Shown here: positions 12,501-23,532 of the stretch, in pieces | How positions within the stretch are numbered: the stretch's first letter is position 1 | Layout: each line of letters opens with the position of its first letter | Origin: Rosa chinensis | Lineage: Eukaryota > Streptophyta > Magnoliopsida > Rosales > Rosaceae | NCBI RefSeq assembly: GCF_002994745.2 | Contig: NC_037089.1 | Location: 84,964,347-85,028,346 of the forward strand | Length of the DNA: 64,000 nt | Direction: 5' to 3' | The notes under the pieces: model-generated | What the model was told of the DNA's origin: nothing | Seen by the model: the letters and a program-made list of their open reading frames with translations, nothing else | Database searches by the model: none | Program-made: the position numbers and the translations under genes

Positions 12501-15200
12501 CTAAATAAGTTAGAAGGATTTTTCATGGCAATATTTTATTTTTGGAAATTTTTTTTTTTCAAAATACATGGCAATAACCTTTTAAATTGTCAAAACAATT
12601 TTCTGTTTCTTATACCCAGCTTATATCGAAACGGAATTCCGCAATTACCACATTATTTTCCGAATTATCTAAATGGTTAATTTTTTTTATATTTTATTTT
12701 TAAAAAGTATGTTTCTCCATTGTCCTTTGTTGCCTTACTTGATCTCAAATGGACAAGTGGGAAAGGGGATCCAATGTGCCATGTCTTGTCACTTCCCGTG
12801 TCCGTGTCTAGTGATAGACCATCACATGTATGGTGCCTAGTTTCCATAACATTGTAACGTTTTAATTAATTTTTTCAGAGCAAAAGAGTATCAATCGAAA
12901 GAAAAAGAAAAGAAAAAAAATAAAAATAAAAAGCAGCAAAAGCGTGATTCCAGCCTCAAATAGCATTTGACTTTTCAAAATACCAACACTGAAAATTCTT
13001 TAATAATTGATATTCTATGAATATGACAATTATTGATTTTCTTTTTCTTTTTCAGTATACAAAGAATAGCGAGATACACTTCAAATACAGTTCGAGAATA
13101 TTGTATTCTTCTACATCCCACGTTGCTAAAATAAAGAGTGCTCATAGTCATCATTTCGAAAAGATGAGTAGCCACATTCCTCCCAGTACGTTTTTTGATA
13201 CAACACATTTGGACTTAGTAGGAGCCAATTGAAAAGATTTTTTAATAATTGTGAAGTTTTTTTTTTTTTTTTGAGGGGCAAGACGACAGTAACAAGACTT
13301 CACAAGAAAAAACAATAAGGTAGGGTCATTGGAAGAAATAGAAAGATAACCATAGAGCCACCCACTTTTTTTTTTTTTTTTTTTGTTGTTGAAATAAAGC
13401 CACCTTCTAATGAACCTAAAAACATTAGCTAATCGTGACATCATTTCCCAACTTTAACAAGAAAAAAGTTTTACCACTTGAACAACTTTAATTACTACAC
13501 ATGTCTTTGTGTCACAACTCACAAGAATTTTTTTTTAATAGAGGCCAACGACTAGTAACTAGTAAATGTGACCGATCCACCCACATTGGACCAGCATAGT
13601 TGGAGAGGAAATGAAAAGGGAAATTATCATCACCCCATTTGCATGTCAATGTAGAGTCATGGGAAGGAAGAAATACATCAGTAGCTATGGAGATGAGCAT
13701 GGGTTTAGCCCAAGACTAAAATCACTACCGTGCGTAAAGGAAAAGTGCATGATTCATATAACTTGTAGACAGTTAGACACAAAGGATGAATTGAATCATT
13801 CATCGAAGCCATGCAGACTAGCAAAGACGGTCGAATGGAAAAAAAGATTAAGCGTCAAGAATTCTCCTTTTTTTTTTTTTTTTGGAGAACAGCATAATGT
13901 TGAAGCATGTGCTGCTATGCCCTACAAATGGCAGGCATGCCCCATCGAAGGGACAGCAGTCTACACTACTGAATTCTCCACCGTACAAAGCGCGTTTCAT
14001 TATATATTATATGATATATTTTTTTGTGATAAAATTTAAAAAACCATCAAAATAATAAATTAGAAGTATATTTTTAAAACCCCCCGAGCTCTACACCATC
14101 AACAACTGCAAAATCACCGGCGAACAACATGGTAACGTTCCGGTTCCGTTTTACTTTTTCTTAGGGGATACACGAATACAGTTCGTTCCGTTTTGATGTT
14201 TTATTAGAAAAGTAAAAAAAAATGGCATTAAATATGCATTACGAGATATAAAATTAATTTGGGAACCAAAGAATTTTCTTTAACAGAATTAAATGTGCTC
14301 AGTGAACGTGAATTGAACGGTCCCCATTTCTTGACGACACAGCGTAATTAAAAACTAAAATTGTCAATTAAACGATGAAAAATATAGCAGGGTCATAAAT
14401 TTGTACCCCCGTGTTATGTTTTTGTTTTTACACCAGTCAGTCGCCGAATTTTTTGTTTAAAATATGTTCTTTTTGATTACTTTGTCTTTAGCCTTGTCAC
14501 TTCCCATGTCCTTGTGCCTTAATTACGAGACCATCTCACATGTGTGGTGCCCTCTCCACCGTCGATTCGTTGATCGATCCTATAATGCGTCGGCAAAATT
14601 TCCAATAATCGGCTCATCTCGCAGTCACCTTTCGAAATGATGTACAGTAACCGTATACCATTTTTTACACGACTGTGTTAACAGTCCTCTACAAATGGTA
14701 GGCATACCCTGTTGAAGGGACAGCACACAGGACTTCAGAGTATATATTTTTCAATTTGAAATAAAAAATTAGAGATATATTTTAAAATCAGAACTCCTCG
14801 AGCTCTACCCATTTATTAACCTTTAATTACTCGCAAAGCCCGTAAATCACGTGGCGACGTTTCCTAAACGTTTTAATTTTTCTTTTAGGTAATAAATAAT
14901 ACACCGATGAATATGAATATGTGATACACTGAAATATGCCATTGCGCTTCATTTGCTGTTAGCAAAAATAATCAATATGTCATTAAATGTGCAGTTTGAA
15001 ATATATATTTAACTTTTAAATGCAGGAGTTTTTGGTAAAAAATTGAATTTGCAATACGAAAAAAATTAATTTGGAACCAAATAGTTTCCGGTAGTAAATA
15101 ATAAATATAAATTCGAATAGAATAAGGGTTCCTATATCTACACGCAATATCATGAATAAAAAAAATTAATTGCCTAGTAAACAGTCAAACACGTTTCAAT
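9595..15200 (+). repeat. Diverged array of locally duplicated non-coding blocks
   Basis: At least three kinds of block recur in this 5.6-kb stretch, all in the same orientation. Block 1 (GATAGCCTGGAGCCAC ... AACCTAAAAATATTA ... GACATCATCACTC) is at 9595-9760, 10238-10400 and, degraded, 13345-13455. Block 2 (GCATGTGCTGC..TGCCCTACAAATGGCAGGC...GGGACAGCA) is at 10102-10165, 11271-11340, 13902-13970 and 14672-14738. Block 3 (ACATTGGACCAGCATAG, then AATAGCTATGGAG and a GATTAGAT..GGCTTAG tail) is near 10870-11110, 11592-11830 and 13560-13730. The order is partly kept, so whole units of about 0.8-2 kb were duplicated and then diverged. It lies directly upstream of the promoter at 15.28 kb. Confidence 0.72.
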
Positions 15201-15249
15201 CAAGTTTAGAGGGATAGATTTTTCTGTCAGAGTATAGGGGTATTTTTGG

Positions 15250-15866
15250 AATTGAAAGCCCTATAGCCTAGTCTCTTTATAACTGGTATAAACCTGAGCG
15301 CCTACCTTATTCTCTTTCTCTCTCTCGCTCGCTCGCGTTTGTATCCATCAGCGACCCCTTGTTCCACAGACGCTACAAGCGCCTCTCTGATTTCCTCACG
15401 CTCTATATACTATAACCAGAGATGCAGAGCCTCAGAAACTCTCTACTCAACTATTTTCTTCTTCAGACCCCCTTGATCTGCAAATCAGATGCGCTCTGTC
15501 TCTTGTTTTTGAGCTATTCTTCAAACCCTATTCTACAGACATCGATCTGGAAAACAGTTGCTCTCTCGCTCTCGCTTTTGAGCAATTCTTCAAACCCTTT
15601 TCTTCAGACCTCGTTTTACAGATGCTCAATCTGTGCGTCTATTTTATTCTCCCTTCTTTCCTCTAATTTTGTAAACAAAGATGAAGAGCTTCATATACTC
15701 TCCTCTTTCCTATGACCTCTTCAGTCCATCTCGATCTACAAAACATGTTCGCTTATTCAGATCTGTCCTAGCTTTTGCTGGGCCCTAGAGACGGTGGCGG
15801 TGATTCAATGATTCCGGTTCATCGTTGATATTTTCGCTATCTTCTCTCGTCGGGTTACACAGTAGG
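15250..15866 (+). promoter_or_regulatory. Core promoter and long 5' leader exon
   Basis: TATAAA at 15287-15292 is followed by a long CT-rich initiator patch (15307-15340) and a leader ending in a GT donor near 15866 (ACAGTAG|GTAATA). The leader contains diverged internal repeats (AGCTATTCTTCAAACCCT / AGCAATTCTTCAAACCC, each followed by a TTCTTCAGAC/TCTACAGAC word). A 97-codon frame starting at 15422 lies inside it, but its Ser/Leu-rich content follows the CT-rich base composition, so I read it as leader rather than a protein. Confidence 0.5.
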
Positions 15867-16229
15867 TAATATGCTTTTATTTATTTTTCCTTTCTTTTTT
15901 GTTTATTGTCATTCTTTTGTCGAAAAGATTGGGCTTCTTAGTTTTCCAAATCTGCTTAATATTAGAATTTTTAAGCCGTTTCAAAACATCCGATATTTTG
16001 GGCTTTTGGGCCTTTCACAGAAGTGTAGAATTTCAGCATTTTTGAAATGTAGATGGCCTTCAAATTTTAGCTTTAGGACTTTAAAAATTCTGTTCTAAAT
16101 TTTGTCCGTTAGACTTGACAATATGTCAATATCTACCCAAAAATTTGGGCCGTAGGGCTTGCCAATATTTGCACAAAATTTTGGGCACTTGTGTTTACAA
16201 ATTTTTTTTTCATTAAAATCAACTTGTGT
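15867..16229 (+). other. Putative intron following the 15.3-kb leader
   Basis: T-rich, stop-rich sequence after the GTAATA donor. It contains two imperfect copies of a CAATATxTxxxC..CAAAAxTTTGGGC block (about 16120-16150 and about 16168-16188). No coding exon is seen. Confidence 0.4.
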
Positions 16230-16370
16230 AAACCCTAGGTCTATATAAAGATTCTCATAGAGATACAGCCGCAAACGGCAAATCATGCAGCTTCACATTA
16301 TTTTCTAGTGTTTTGTCGTCAGTTTTTTCTAATCACTTCCTTCTCCATTCCTTAACCGGGAATGGCTGAG
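16230..16370 (+). promoter_or_regulatory. Second promoter: telo-box, TATA box and mini-exon with ATG
   Basis: AAACCCTAG (16230-16238, the plant telo-box) is followed by TATATAAAG (16242-16250), a leader of about 90 nt and then ATGGCTGAG|GTATTT, an initiator codon plus two codons ending at a 5' splice site (donor 16371). In plants a telo-box beside TATA is typical of ribosomal-protein and other translation genes, and many of these have an intron a few codons after the ATG. Several acceptor-like sites exist near 16951-16990, but no downstream exon keeps an open frame I can identify, so the gene may be broken or be a promoter duplicate. Confidence 0.5.
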
Positions 16371-16982
16371 GTATTTGCATTTTCTCTCATTTATGTTAAA
16401 CTTGTTTGAATCTGAACCATAAATACTGAGTTCAAATCATTGTTAGCGTTCGTGATCTCTCATTTACTGGAAATTGGTTCGAATCTGAGATTTGCACTGC
16501 TTTAAATATTTTTTGAAGTGTTCATTTTCATTCAATTGCTTGGAATCTTAGCTATTGCTTGTTAGCGTTCGTGATCATTTATCTGATGTATTAGAAATTT
16601 GTTCGGTGTCTGATCCATATCTTTTATTTGTTTTCTTTTATTTGATTGAAGCTTGTTGGAACGTGAGCTAACACTGATCCATATCTTTGTTGATCATTTT
16701 CTATGTTCTACCCGAAAGTGATCAGTTTGTCTCATTATGTTAGATTTGTTGGACTCTGAGATTTTGACGCTGGTTCTGTTGTTTGTCACTTGAAATTTGT
16801 TGGACTTTGAGCTTTTTAACTCAGATTGTTATGTTTGTCATGGTGACCATCTTCTTGCATTTGCTTGTAATCTGTGGAATATAAGCTGGAGCTCTTTGGG
16901 ATCATGGATATGTCGTTTTGACTGTTTGATCTATAAAATCGTGTTTTTCAGTATTTGATATTTGTGTTTTAATATCTGGTAG

Positions 16983-17046
16983 GATCTTTGAGTTGGATGC
17001 TGAAGTCGTCGGTGGAGGGGGATGAAGCACTTGTTGTCAATGATAG
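16983..17046 (+). other. Candidate short exon
   Basis: The segment between an acceptor-like TCTGGTAG and a donor-like ATAG|GTATTA holds an ATG at 16997 opening 16 codons to the donor. It does not join in frame to the next plausible exon, where a TGA follows. It could be a non-coding leader exon. Weak evidence only. Confidence 0.25.
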
Positions 17047-17134
17047 GTATTAACTATTTTTATAATTTGTTTTTTTTTTCTCGTGTACTTATCAATTGGA
17101 CTGACATGCCTTTGCATATGTGTTTAGATTCTGG

Positions 17135-17434
17135 TGACCCCATCCGGTCCGTGTCAAGGTGAATTGCAGTTCCTTTTGGGTGAAGGCCCGTTGTAGGGTT
17201 GGACTTGGTGTTGTGGCACGGGATACTGATCGATCTGTGGTTTTTACTGAGTCTGAAGTTGGGGTGGCCACATCGGCAACTGATGCGGCGGCAAAAGCGT
17301 GCCTAATGGGTTTGCGTCTGGGCGCAGAACGTCTTGCTGGCCGTCCGTATGTGCTCGAGTCCGACTTTTTCCGTTTGCCCTTCTCGACATTTGAAGGTTT
17401 TGGCACTTCCCTGGTACCTTCAGTGGCTGGGTAA
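17135..17434 (+). pseudogene. RNase H-like (RVT_3) domain fragment
   Basis: The frame opens after a TGA and reads into VRVKVNCSSFW, then GLGVVARDTD, then a segment with AAAKACLMGLRLGAERL and YVLESD. The spacing and motifs match the plant RNase H-like domain found at the end of LINE ORF2 proteins and in free-standing plant genes (a VKVN.DG strand, a GxGxVxRD strand, an A-rich helix, then a VxxESD strand). The first catalytic Asp-Gly pair is replaced (Cys-Ser), and the domain ends early. There is no start codon in a good context. Best read as a broken fragment; LINE or host origin cannot be decided. Confidence 0.5.
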
Positions 17435-17466
17435 AAACCACAGATCGATCAGTATCCCGTGCCACA
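17212..17466. repeat. Perfect 36-bp inverted repeat around the RNase H-like fragment
   Basis: Left arm 17212-17247 and right arm 17431-17466 are exact reverse complements over 36 bp, with a spacer of 183 bp. The left arm encodes part of the conserved ARDTDRSVVFT segment of the RNase H-like frame, and the right arm encodes the same peptide on the other strand. A transcript through this locus would fold into a perfect 36-bp stem. Confidence 0.92.
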
Positions 17467-17510
17467 TTGGTCCTAGAACACAATGTTCCGAAACATTTGG
17501 TCCGGGTTTT

Positions 17511-17624
17511 CCGGCTATTGGTCCTAGAACACAAATTTTCCAGAATTTCAGCTTACACTTGCTTTTTCCGGCTATTGGTCCTAAAACACAAATTTTCCAG
17601 AATTTCAGCTTACACTTGCTTTTT
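17511..17624 (+). repeat. 57-bp tandem repeat, two copies plus a partial
   Basis: Two near-identical units start with CCGGCTATTGGTCCTA at 17511 and 17568. A shorter diverged partial unit (ATTGGTCCTAGAACACAA) lies just upstream at about 17466-17483. Not coding. Confidence 0.85.
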
Positions 17625-17945
17625 CGTATGAAAATGCAACACAATGATCATACAACATAAATCATAACTCATAGAATGAAGAGAATGACCACATTACAAT
17701 GAATCAACTATCAAGCATTAGAAAATGGTCAAATTCCATAAATAATCAAATACAATGCATAATATGCATTGATTCCAGAATAGATCAAGTGCATAGTATC
17801 CACAAGCCCACAACTTAACTCACAATTGGTTTGGCAAATTAGTCATAGTTTGAACTTAAAAAAATTGAACAAAATGAACAAATTGTCCAAGTGAAGATGA
17901 CGAGCAAATGGGCAATTTAAGATGAATAGGAGGAATTGAGAAGTC
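17625..17945. other. AT-rich sequence, no gene seen
   Basis: It contains no recognisable frame or motif. It lies downstream of the hAT-like first exon on the minus strand and may be that element's first intron, but there is no direct evidence. Confidence 0.4.
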
Positions 17946-18167
17946 CTAGTTCGAACCTGCTGCATCAAGCTTCTCGATCCTCTCATAGTGCAACCAAAGC
18001 TCGGATCGAAACTTTCCGCCCTTCTCACCCTTCTTCCTCTTCCCCTTCGTATTTGGGTCAACAGGGGGTAGAGCTGTTGAGCTTGCTGGTGTTTCTATTG
18101 TTTCAGTTGCCGAAATTATATCATTTCCGGCGCCTCCCGAAGCCATGCTTGTATCAGTTGACGCCAT
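17946..18167 (-). pseudogene. First exon of a hAT-type BED protein (RICESLEEPER-like), truncated
   Basis: The likely start is the ATG at 18165-18167; a further upstream in-frame ATG at 18524 would run through repeat sequence. The product is Ser/Thr/Ala-rich, then a basic patch (KGKRKKGEKG) and a SELWLHYERIEK segment that fits the start of a BED zinc finger (W..F/Y....). The zinc ligands that should follow are absent because the frame stops; AG|GTTCGA just before the stop is a plausible 5' splice site, so the finger may have been in a lost exon. Function beyond this is not supported. Confidence 0.4.
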
Positions 18168-18217
18168 GCTTTGTAGCGAGCTAAGAAATTGGGAGAGTGA
18201 GTCCGAGACTGGGAAAG

Positions 18218-18352
18218 GATTGAGTGATTGATCGACTCGAATGATTGATTGAGGGAAGAATTCGGGACAGGGGATTGAGTGATTGATCGACTCGAATGAT
18301 TGATTGAGGGAAGAATTCGGGACAGGGGATTGAGTGATTGATCGACTCGATT
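18218..18352 (+). repeat. 55-bp tandem repeat, about 2.4 copies
   Basis: Units begin GATTGAGTGATTGATCGACTCGA at 18218, 18273 and 18328 (period 55 bp). The first two full units are nearly identical and the third diverges after about 24 bp. It lies in the leader of the hAT-like element. Contiguous repeats without spacers, so not a CRISPR-type array. Confidence 0.88.
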
Positions 18353-18720
18353 CACTAATCGACTGATTGAGACATTGAGGAAGAAATTTGGATGCTAGGG
18401 TTCGTGTTTGACTGAATGAGGCAAAATGCAAAAACGGCACAATGTGAAGGACTGAAGGCCGAGGTCGACAAGTCGTGTACTCGTGTTTGACTCGAGGGTT
18501 TAAAGGCCAATGAAAGGCTGACACGTAGACATGGTATAAGTATCGGGCCGGTTTGGGTTACCCGAACTTAGATATATTAGAAATCGAGAACGGCCCATTA
18601 ACAAGGTTTTCGGTTCGGTCTCAGCCCGAACCTTAAAAATAAGCAGCAAAGCCCGACCCGAATGGTCGGGTTCTCAGGTTTCCGGATCAGTTTAAACGCC
18701 CAGCCCTATCTTTTGGTAAG

Positions 18721-19584
18721 AAATAAGTTAAAAACTAGGGATAAACTTTCAGCTTTTAATTCTTCCATTCTTGCATCTTGTTCTGTTTGTAGCGCTCATC
18801 TTGATACTCTGCATTTGTTTATCAACTATTCATTTACAAAGCAGGTTTGGTCCTTATCTAACCTTCCTCAGCCTATAAATCGTCCTCGCTCGTTATTTTC
18901 TTGGTTAGCAGCGATTTCTAATCTCCGAAACTCAAAAGATACAATATCTAATATTCTTATTCTTCTCTGGGCTATTCTCCTTCTAATACTGTTTTTGCTG
19001 CCAACAACGTTGCTATTGCAAATGGTAAGATCCCTTCGTCAAAAATCTCTAAATACTTTCAAATTAAATGGCAGCCTCCTCAAAACCGATTTTATAAATT
19101 AAACTTTGACGGATCAGTTAAGGATAATCTTACAACGCTCGGGTTTATTATTAGAGATTCTCAAGGTAACACTTTCATTGCAGCTGGTAGGCAAATTGGT
19201 TGTACTAATGTTTTAGTTGCAAGGGCTACAACGCTTCGTGAAGGTTTGCATACAGCTTTTCTTCAAAAGATTACACATATTATTGTTAAAGGACATTCAA
19301 AGCTTCTTAGTCACTGTATTGTTCCTTGGAGACTTCAAGTGTTGCTTAAGGATATCAGATGCTTGACTTCAAACTTCCATGATATTATCTTTAGACACAT
19401 CTATCACGAGGCAACCTTTGTTGCTGATCACCGAGCTTCTCTTGCTTGTAATAATGATCGTCTTAAAGTTTGGTTTTCTTGTATTCCCCTTTTTGTGTCA
19501 CCAGCATTCCATTTGGATCCGCTGGGAGGGGGAGTGTGTCGTGGTTTTGGTTTGTAACTTTTATTTTGTTATATAAAAAAAAAA
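18721..19584 (+). pseudogene. 3' end of a LINE (L1-type): zinc-binding tail and RNase H domain, 5'-truncated
   Basis: The plus strand carries, in more than one frame, a segment like the zf-RVT tail of LINE ORF2 (CSVCSAHLDTLHLF..YSFTKQVW) and then an RNase H domain (WQPPQNRFYKLNFDGS, GFIIRDSQGN, a later HEA..VADHRASLA). Frameshifts separate the parts. An A-run follows the probable 3' end (19575-19584) after GGTTTGTAACTTTTATTTTG. The LINE is 5'-truncated, as most are, and abuts the hAT end at 18708. Confidence 0.68.
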
Positions 19585-19864
19585 CACTGACTTTCTCAGT
19601 CTCTCACGCTCTGCTTGTCTCTGTGTGTGTGAGTGAGCGTGAGAGGGATAGGAAGATAATAATGATCGTCTTAAAGTTTGGTTTTCTTGTATTCCCCATT
19701 GTGTGTCTCCAGCATTCCATTTGGATCCGCTGGGAGGGAGAGTGTGTCGTGGTTTTGGTTTGTAACTTTTATTTTGTTATATAAAAAAAAAACACTGACT
19801 TTCTCTGTCTCTCACGCTCTGCTTGTCTCTATGTGTGTGAGTGAGCGTAAGAGGGTAGGAAGAA
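19449..19864 (+). repeat. 208-bp tandem duplication of the LINE 3' end and flank
   Basis: Two copies with period 208 bp (ATAATGATCGTC at 19451 and 19659). Each holds the last part of the LINE, its A-run and the flanking CACTGACTTTCTC..GTGAGTGAGCG sequence. The copies differ at only a few bases. This suggests duplication after insertion rather than a second retrotransposition. Confidence 0.85.
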
Positions 19865-19948
19865 GGAGCTGCTATTGTTCTTCATTTATTTATCAATGAA
19901 TTCTTTTTGATAGAAAGATAACCACGCAGACAACAATAATTGAATAAA

Positions 19949-20153
19949 TGTTAAAGTAAAATGACAATTGGAATTGGTCTACTCATTTCATTTCATAGTC
20001 CCTTTATATAGGGATATAGTTACAACGGAAATATTAATTATATTGAATGCTGATTGATCTATAATTGTGCTGATTGATGGTAATCACTGATTCCTTGATT
20101 TCCTCTCCGTCAGTTGCTTTGACGAAGACACATAATATGTTTTTCCTTTAAGA
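19949..20153 (-). repeat. Copia-3 3' LTR
   Basis: 205-bp LTR, similar to 26578-26771 with small indels. It is bordered on the inside by the CTCCCCC purine tract (minus strand GGGGGAG). Confidence 0.88.
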
Positions 20154-20358
20154 CTCCCCCTTGTGCCAAGTCAAAGACGAAATGGTCCATGAGTTGTTGC
20201 CTCACTAAAAACCTTGCCAAGTAGTAATAAAAACCCTGTGGGACAAAAATACACCTTGGTCGAAGAAAAAGAGCACAACACACCTTCCACATTTGAGAAT
20301 GACATGTGTGTGTTAGACTCCCCCTGACGTCTGCACCTCCCCCTGATCTTTACATTAA

Positions 20359-22090
20359 TCAAGTGAGCTTGGAAAGTATTCGCATTCCTATGCTTTTCAC
20401 ATGTTTCTCAACTGTGGCCTTAGGCAGTGATTTGGTGAACAAATCTGCCACATTCTCCTCAGACCTTACTTGATTCACTTGAATTTTGAGGAGGGTCTGT
20501 TGTTGCTGATTGTAGGAAAATTTTGGCGATATGTGTTTTGTATTATCCCCTTGATATATCTTAGCTTCATCTGTTCGATGCAAGCTGCATTATCTTCATA
20601 AATGCAAGTAGGCTCTTCAGTGGTAGAACTCAAACTACTAGTCCCTCAAATATGTGTAAGGATAGCTCTTAACCATATACACTCACGAACCATCTCAAGT
20701 AGAGCAATGATCTCTGAGTGGTTCGAGGAGGTAGCCACAAGGGCTTGCTTGGTTGATCTCCAAGATATCGCCGTGTTCCCAATAGTGAGTACATAACCAT
20801 TTTGGGAACGACCTTTATGTGGGTCATAGAGGTACCCAGGATCAGTAAAACCAACCAAAACGTCATTTGGTGTTTCAGTGTAGTGAGTGGGGCTATCAAC
20901 ATTTCCTTTAGGGATTGCAGTTCCATATGCGGTCCATCTTGTCTCTCTGTAGGGAAAGAACAGTCCCAAGTCAATGGCCCCTTTTAGGTATCAAAGATGT
21001 ACTTGATACCATTCTAGTGACGTTGCGTTGGCGCTGAGCTAAATCTAGCTAACAAATTCACTGAGAATGCAATGTCTGGCCGAGTAAATTGGGCTAAGTA
21101 CAATAATGCGCTTATTGCACTTAGATATGGAATTTCAGCTCCCAACACCTTTTCGTCATCTTCCTTTGGACGAAATGGATCTTTCCTTGCATCTAAACTT
21201 CGACCGATTATGGGAGTGCTAGCAGGATGCGCTTTGTCCATGTTATTTCACCTGACTTTTGGACATACGCAGACTGGTGGATTAGTATTCCACAAACTCG
21301 TTGTTCTAGTTCAAGGTCGAGAGAGAATCGAGTTTTCGCAAGATCTTTCATCTCAAATTCGGATTTCAAGTAGCTCACGGTTTCTCTTATTTCATCAAGA
21401 GTACCTATTATGTTCATATCATTGACATATACAGCTACAATAGCAAATCCGGAACTTGTTTTCTTTATGAATACGCAGGGGCATACTTCATTGTTCTTAT
21501 ATCCCTTTCTAATCAAGTAGTCACTTAGACGGGTTTACCACATCCGCCTGGATTGTTTCAATCCGTAAAGTGAGCGTTTCAACTTAATTGCAAACGCACT
21601 CTGCGGTTTAGAGTCACTTGACTTGGGTAATGCAAGGCCATCAGGCACTTTTCATATATATCTCTGAATCTAGATCCCCATAGAAATATGTAGTAACCAC
21701 ATCCATGAGCTGCATTTCCAGTCCTTCGGAAATTACTAAGCTGACTAAGTAGCGGAATGTTATAACGTCCATTATGGGAGAGTATGTCTCCTCGTAGTCA
21801 ATTCCAGGGAGTTGTGAGAAACCTTGCTCCACAAGGTGAGCCTTGTACCTCAGGACTTCATTCTTCTCATTACGCTTTCTGACAAAGACTCATTTATGTC
21901 CTACAGGATTTACACTTGTTGGGGTTAGCACTACCTGACCAAATACCTGTCTCTTTGTCAGAGAATCTAATTCTACCTGGATTGATTCTTTCCATTTAGG
22001 CCAATCTGCTCTTTCTTGACATTTTTCAACAGAGCGTGGTTCGATATCATGGTGCTCTATGATTCCTTGAGCAACAGTATATATCATCAA
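20359..22090 (-). pseudogene. Copia-3 reverse transcriptase and RNase H, broken
   Basis: Pieces in different frames align in order with Copia-5: an RT start region (WPKWKESIQVELDSL), EQGFSQLPGIDYEETYSP, the catalytic region with YVNDMN in place of the usual YVDD (about 21420), then FTRPDIAFSVNLLARFSSAP and an RNase H tail (FTDPGYLYDPHKGRSQNGY, ..ENVADLFTKSLPK). The YVDD change alone would be expected to abolish activity. Confidence 0.82.
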
Positions 22091-22227
22091 TGTGTATGGA
22101 AGATCTTTCTATCAACTCATACACACTCTCATAATCGTCTGAGATTTCATTGTTCTCTGGAATCATTTTTAACATCGGAGCGTCCTCTAGTATTGATTCA
22201 TGGACATAACTATAATCAGAGACAATC

Positions 22228-23532
22228 TCATGAGAGGGATTCTATACATTGATGATTGATTTGTGCCTTACTCACGCTCTTTGTCCTTGGGTGAATGTCA
22301 ATCAAACCAAGTGGCCTCCCCTTCTTCCTTTGGGGAGCCACGGCCACAACCACACCTCCACTAAGTGTGATTGCAGTGCCTCTATCTGCGGCACCGTGCC
22401 CCTTGTTGGGGACTTCTAACCCTACAGGCACATTCGCAGCTCGTATATGTGATCTCTTCACTTTTGCGATATCAGTAAACGCATCAGGCATCGAATCTGC
22501 TACGTTCTGAAGATCGATTATTCTTTTCACTTTCACTTTGTGAAGTGCGGGGATCAAAATGAGACAGAGTGGGGAAAACCCACGACAATTCCTGTCGTTC
22601 CCTTGGAAATTCTTTTTCCTATCTCCCCCTAACGACGGGAGGACTGTCTCATCAAAGTGACAATCCGCAAATCTAGCGGTAAAGAGATAGCCTGTCAAGG
22701 GTTCCAAAAAGCGGGTAATTGTTAGAGATTCGTATCCAACATAAATACTTAATCGTCTTTGAGGACCCATTTTAGTGCCCTGTGGGGGCGCAATAGGCAC
22801 ATATACTGCGCAGTCAAGTATCCGTAAGTGTGAAATGTCAGGCTCATAACCCGTTACCAGCAGGTACGCAGAAAATGGTTGGCTAGCAGTGGGTCTAAAA
22901 TGAATAAGTAAAGTTGTGTGCAATATTGCATAACCCCAGGCAGATATAGGGAGGTTGGTGCGCATAACCAATGCCCTAGGCACCATCTGTAGCCTTTCGA
23001 TGGTGGCTTCTACGAGACCATTTTGTGTATGCACATGGGGTATAGGATGCTCTACATCAATCCAAATAGATATGCAGTAATCATCAAATGCTTTTGATGT
23101 AAACTCTCCAGTATTATCAAGCCTTATAGACTTGATAGGGTGATCAGGGTGGTGAGCCATTATACGTATAATCTGTGCTAGGAGTATTGCAACATTTCTT
23201 GTGGACAATAAAACAACATGTAACCAGATTGTCGAAGCATCCACCATAACCATAAAGTACTTGAATGGTCCGCATTCTGGATGGATAGGTCCACAGATAT
23301 CTCTTTGTATCCTTTGTAAGAATGGAATGTTTTGTTTTGTATCTTTAGCATAGGAAGGTCTCGATCCTGTTTTTGCTAAAGAGCAGGCTTTGCAAAACGA
23401 GTTATGTGCCTTTGAAATAGTCAATGAGGCATAATGGGAGGGAGGTAGTGCTTCTGGTACTTCAGAAGGCAATGACTGCATTTGAGCAATACTAGAACCG
23501 ACACCTTGCAGTGTGGCGGATTTTTCTCCCAT
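22228..23532 (-). pseudogene. Copia-3 integrase region
   Basis: 434 codons open. It shows a zinc-binding remnant (FCKACSLAKTGSRPSY), the integrase core (DICGPIHPECGPFKYFMVMVDAST, SIRLDNTGEFTS, HTQNGLVEATIERLQ) and a Pro/basic linker. Catalytic positions are partly retained. The upstream protease (CLDDSG, about 23620) is cut off by stops. Confidence 0.82.

Larger units (their letters stand above)
17946..18708 (-). mobile_element. 5' portion of a hAT-like DNA transposon
   Basis: The minus-strand 5' end at 18708 begins TAGGGCTGGGCG, the usual form of plant hAT terminal repeats, followed by GC-rich subterminal inverted words (GCCCGACCCGAATGGTCGGG, near 18651-18670). About 540 bp further in is a first coding exon resembling the start of BED-type hAT proteins. 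No matching opposite terminus was found to the left, so the element is truncated or extends in altered form. Confidence 0.5.

Noticed and set aside
15422..15715. 97-codon frame in the leader
   Set aside because: Ser/Leu-rich content mirrors the CT-rich, internally repeated leader; no domain, no codon signal.
18218..18352. Regular repeats that might be read as a CRISPR array
   Set aside because: The units are contiguous without unique spacers, and the genome is eukaryotic.
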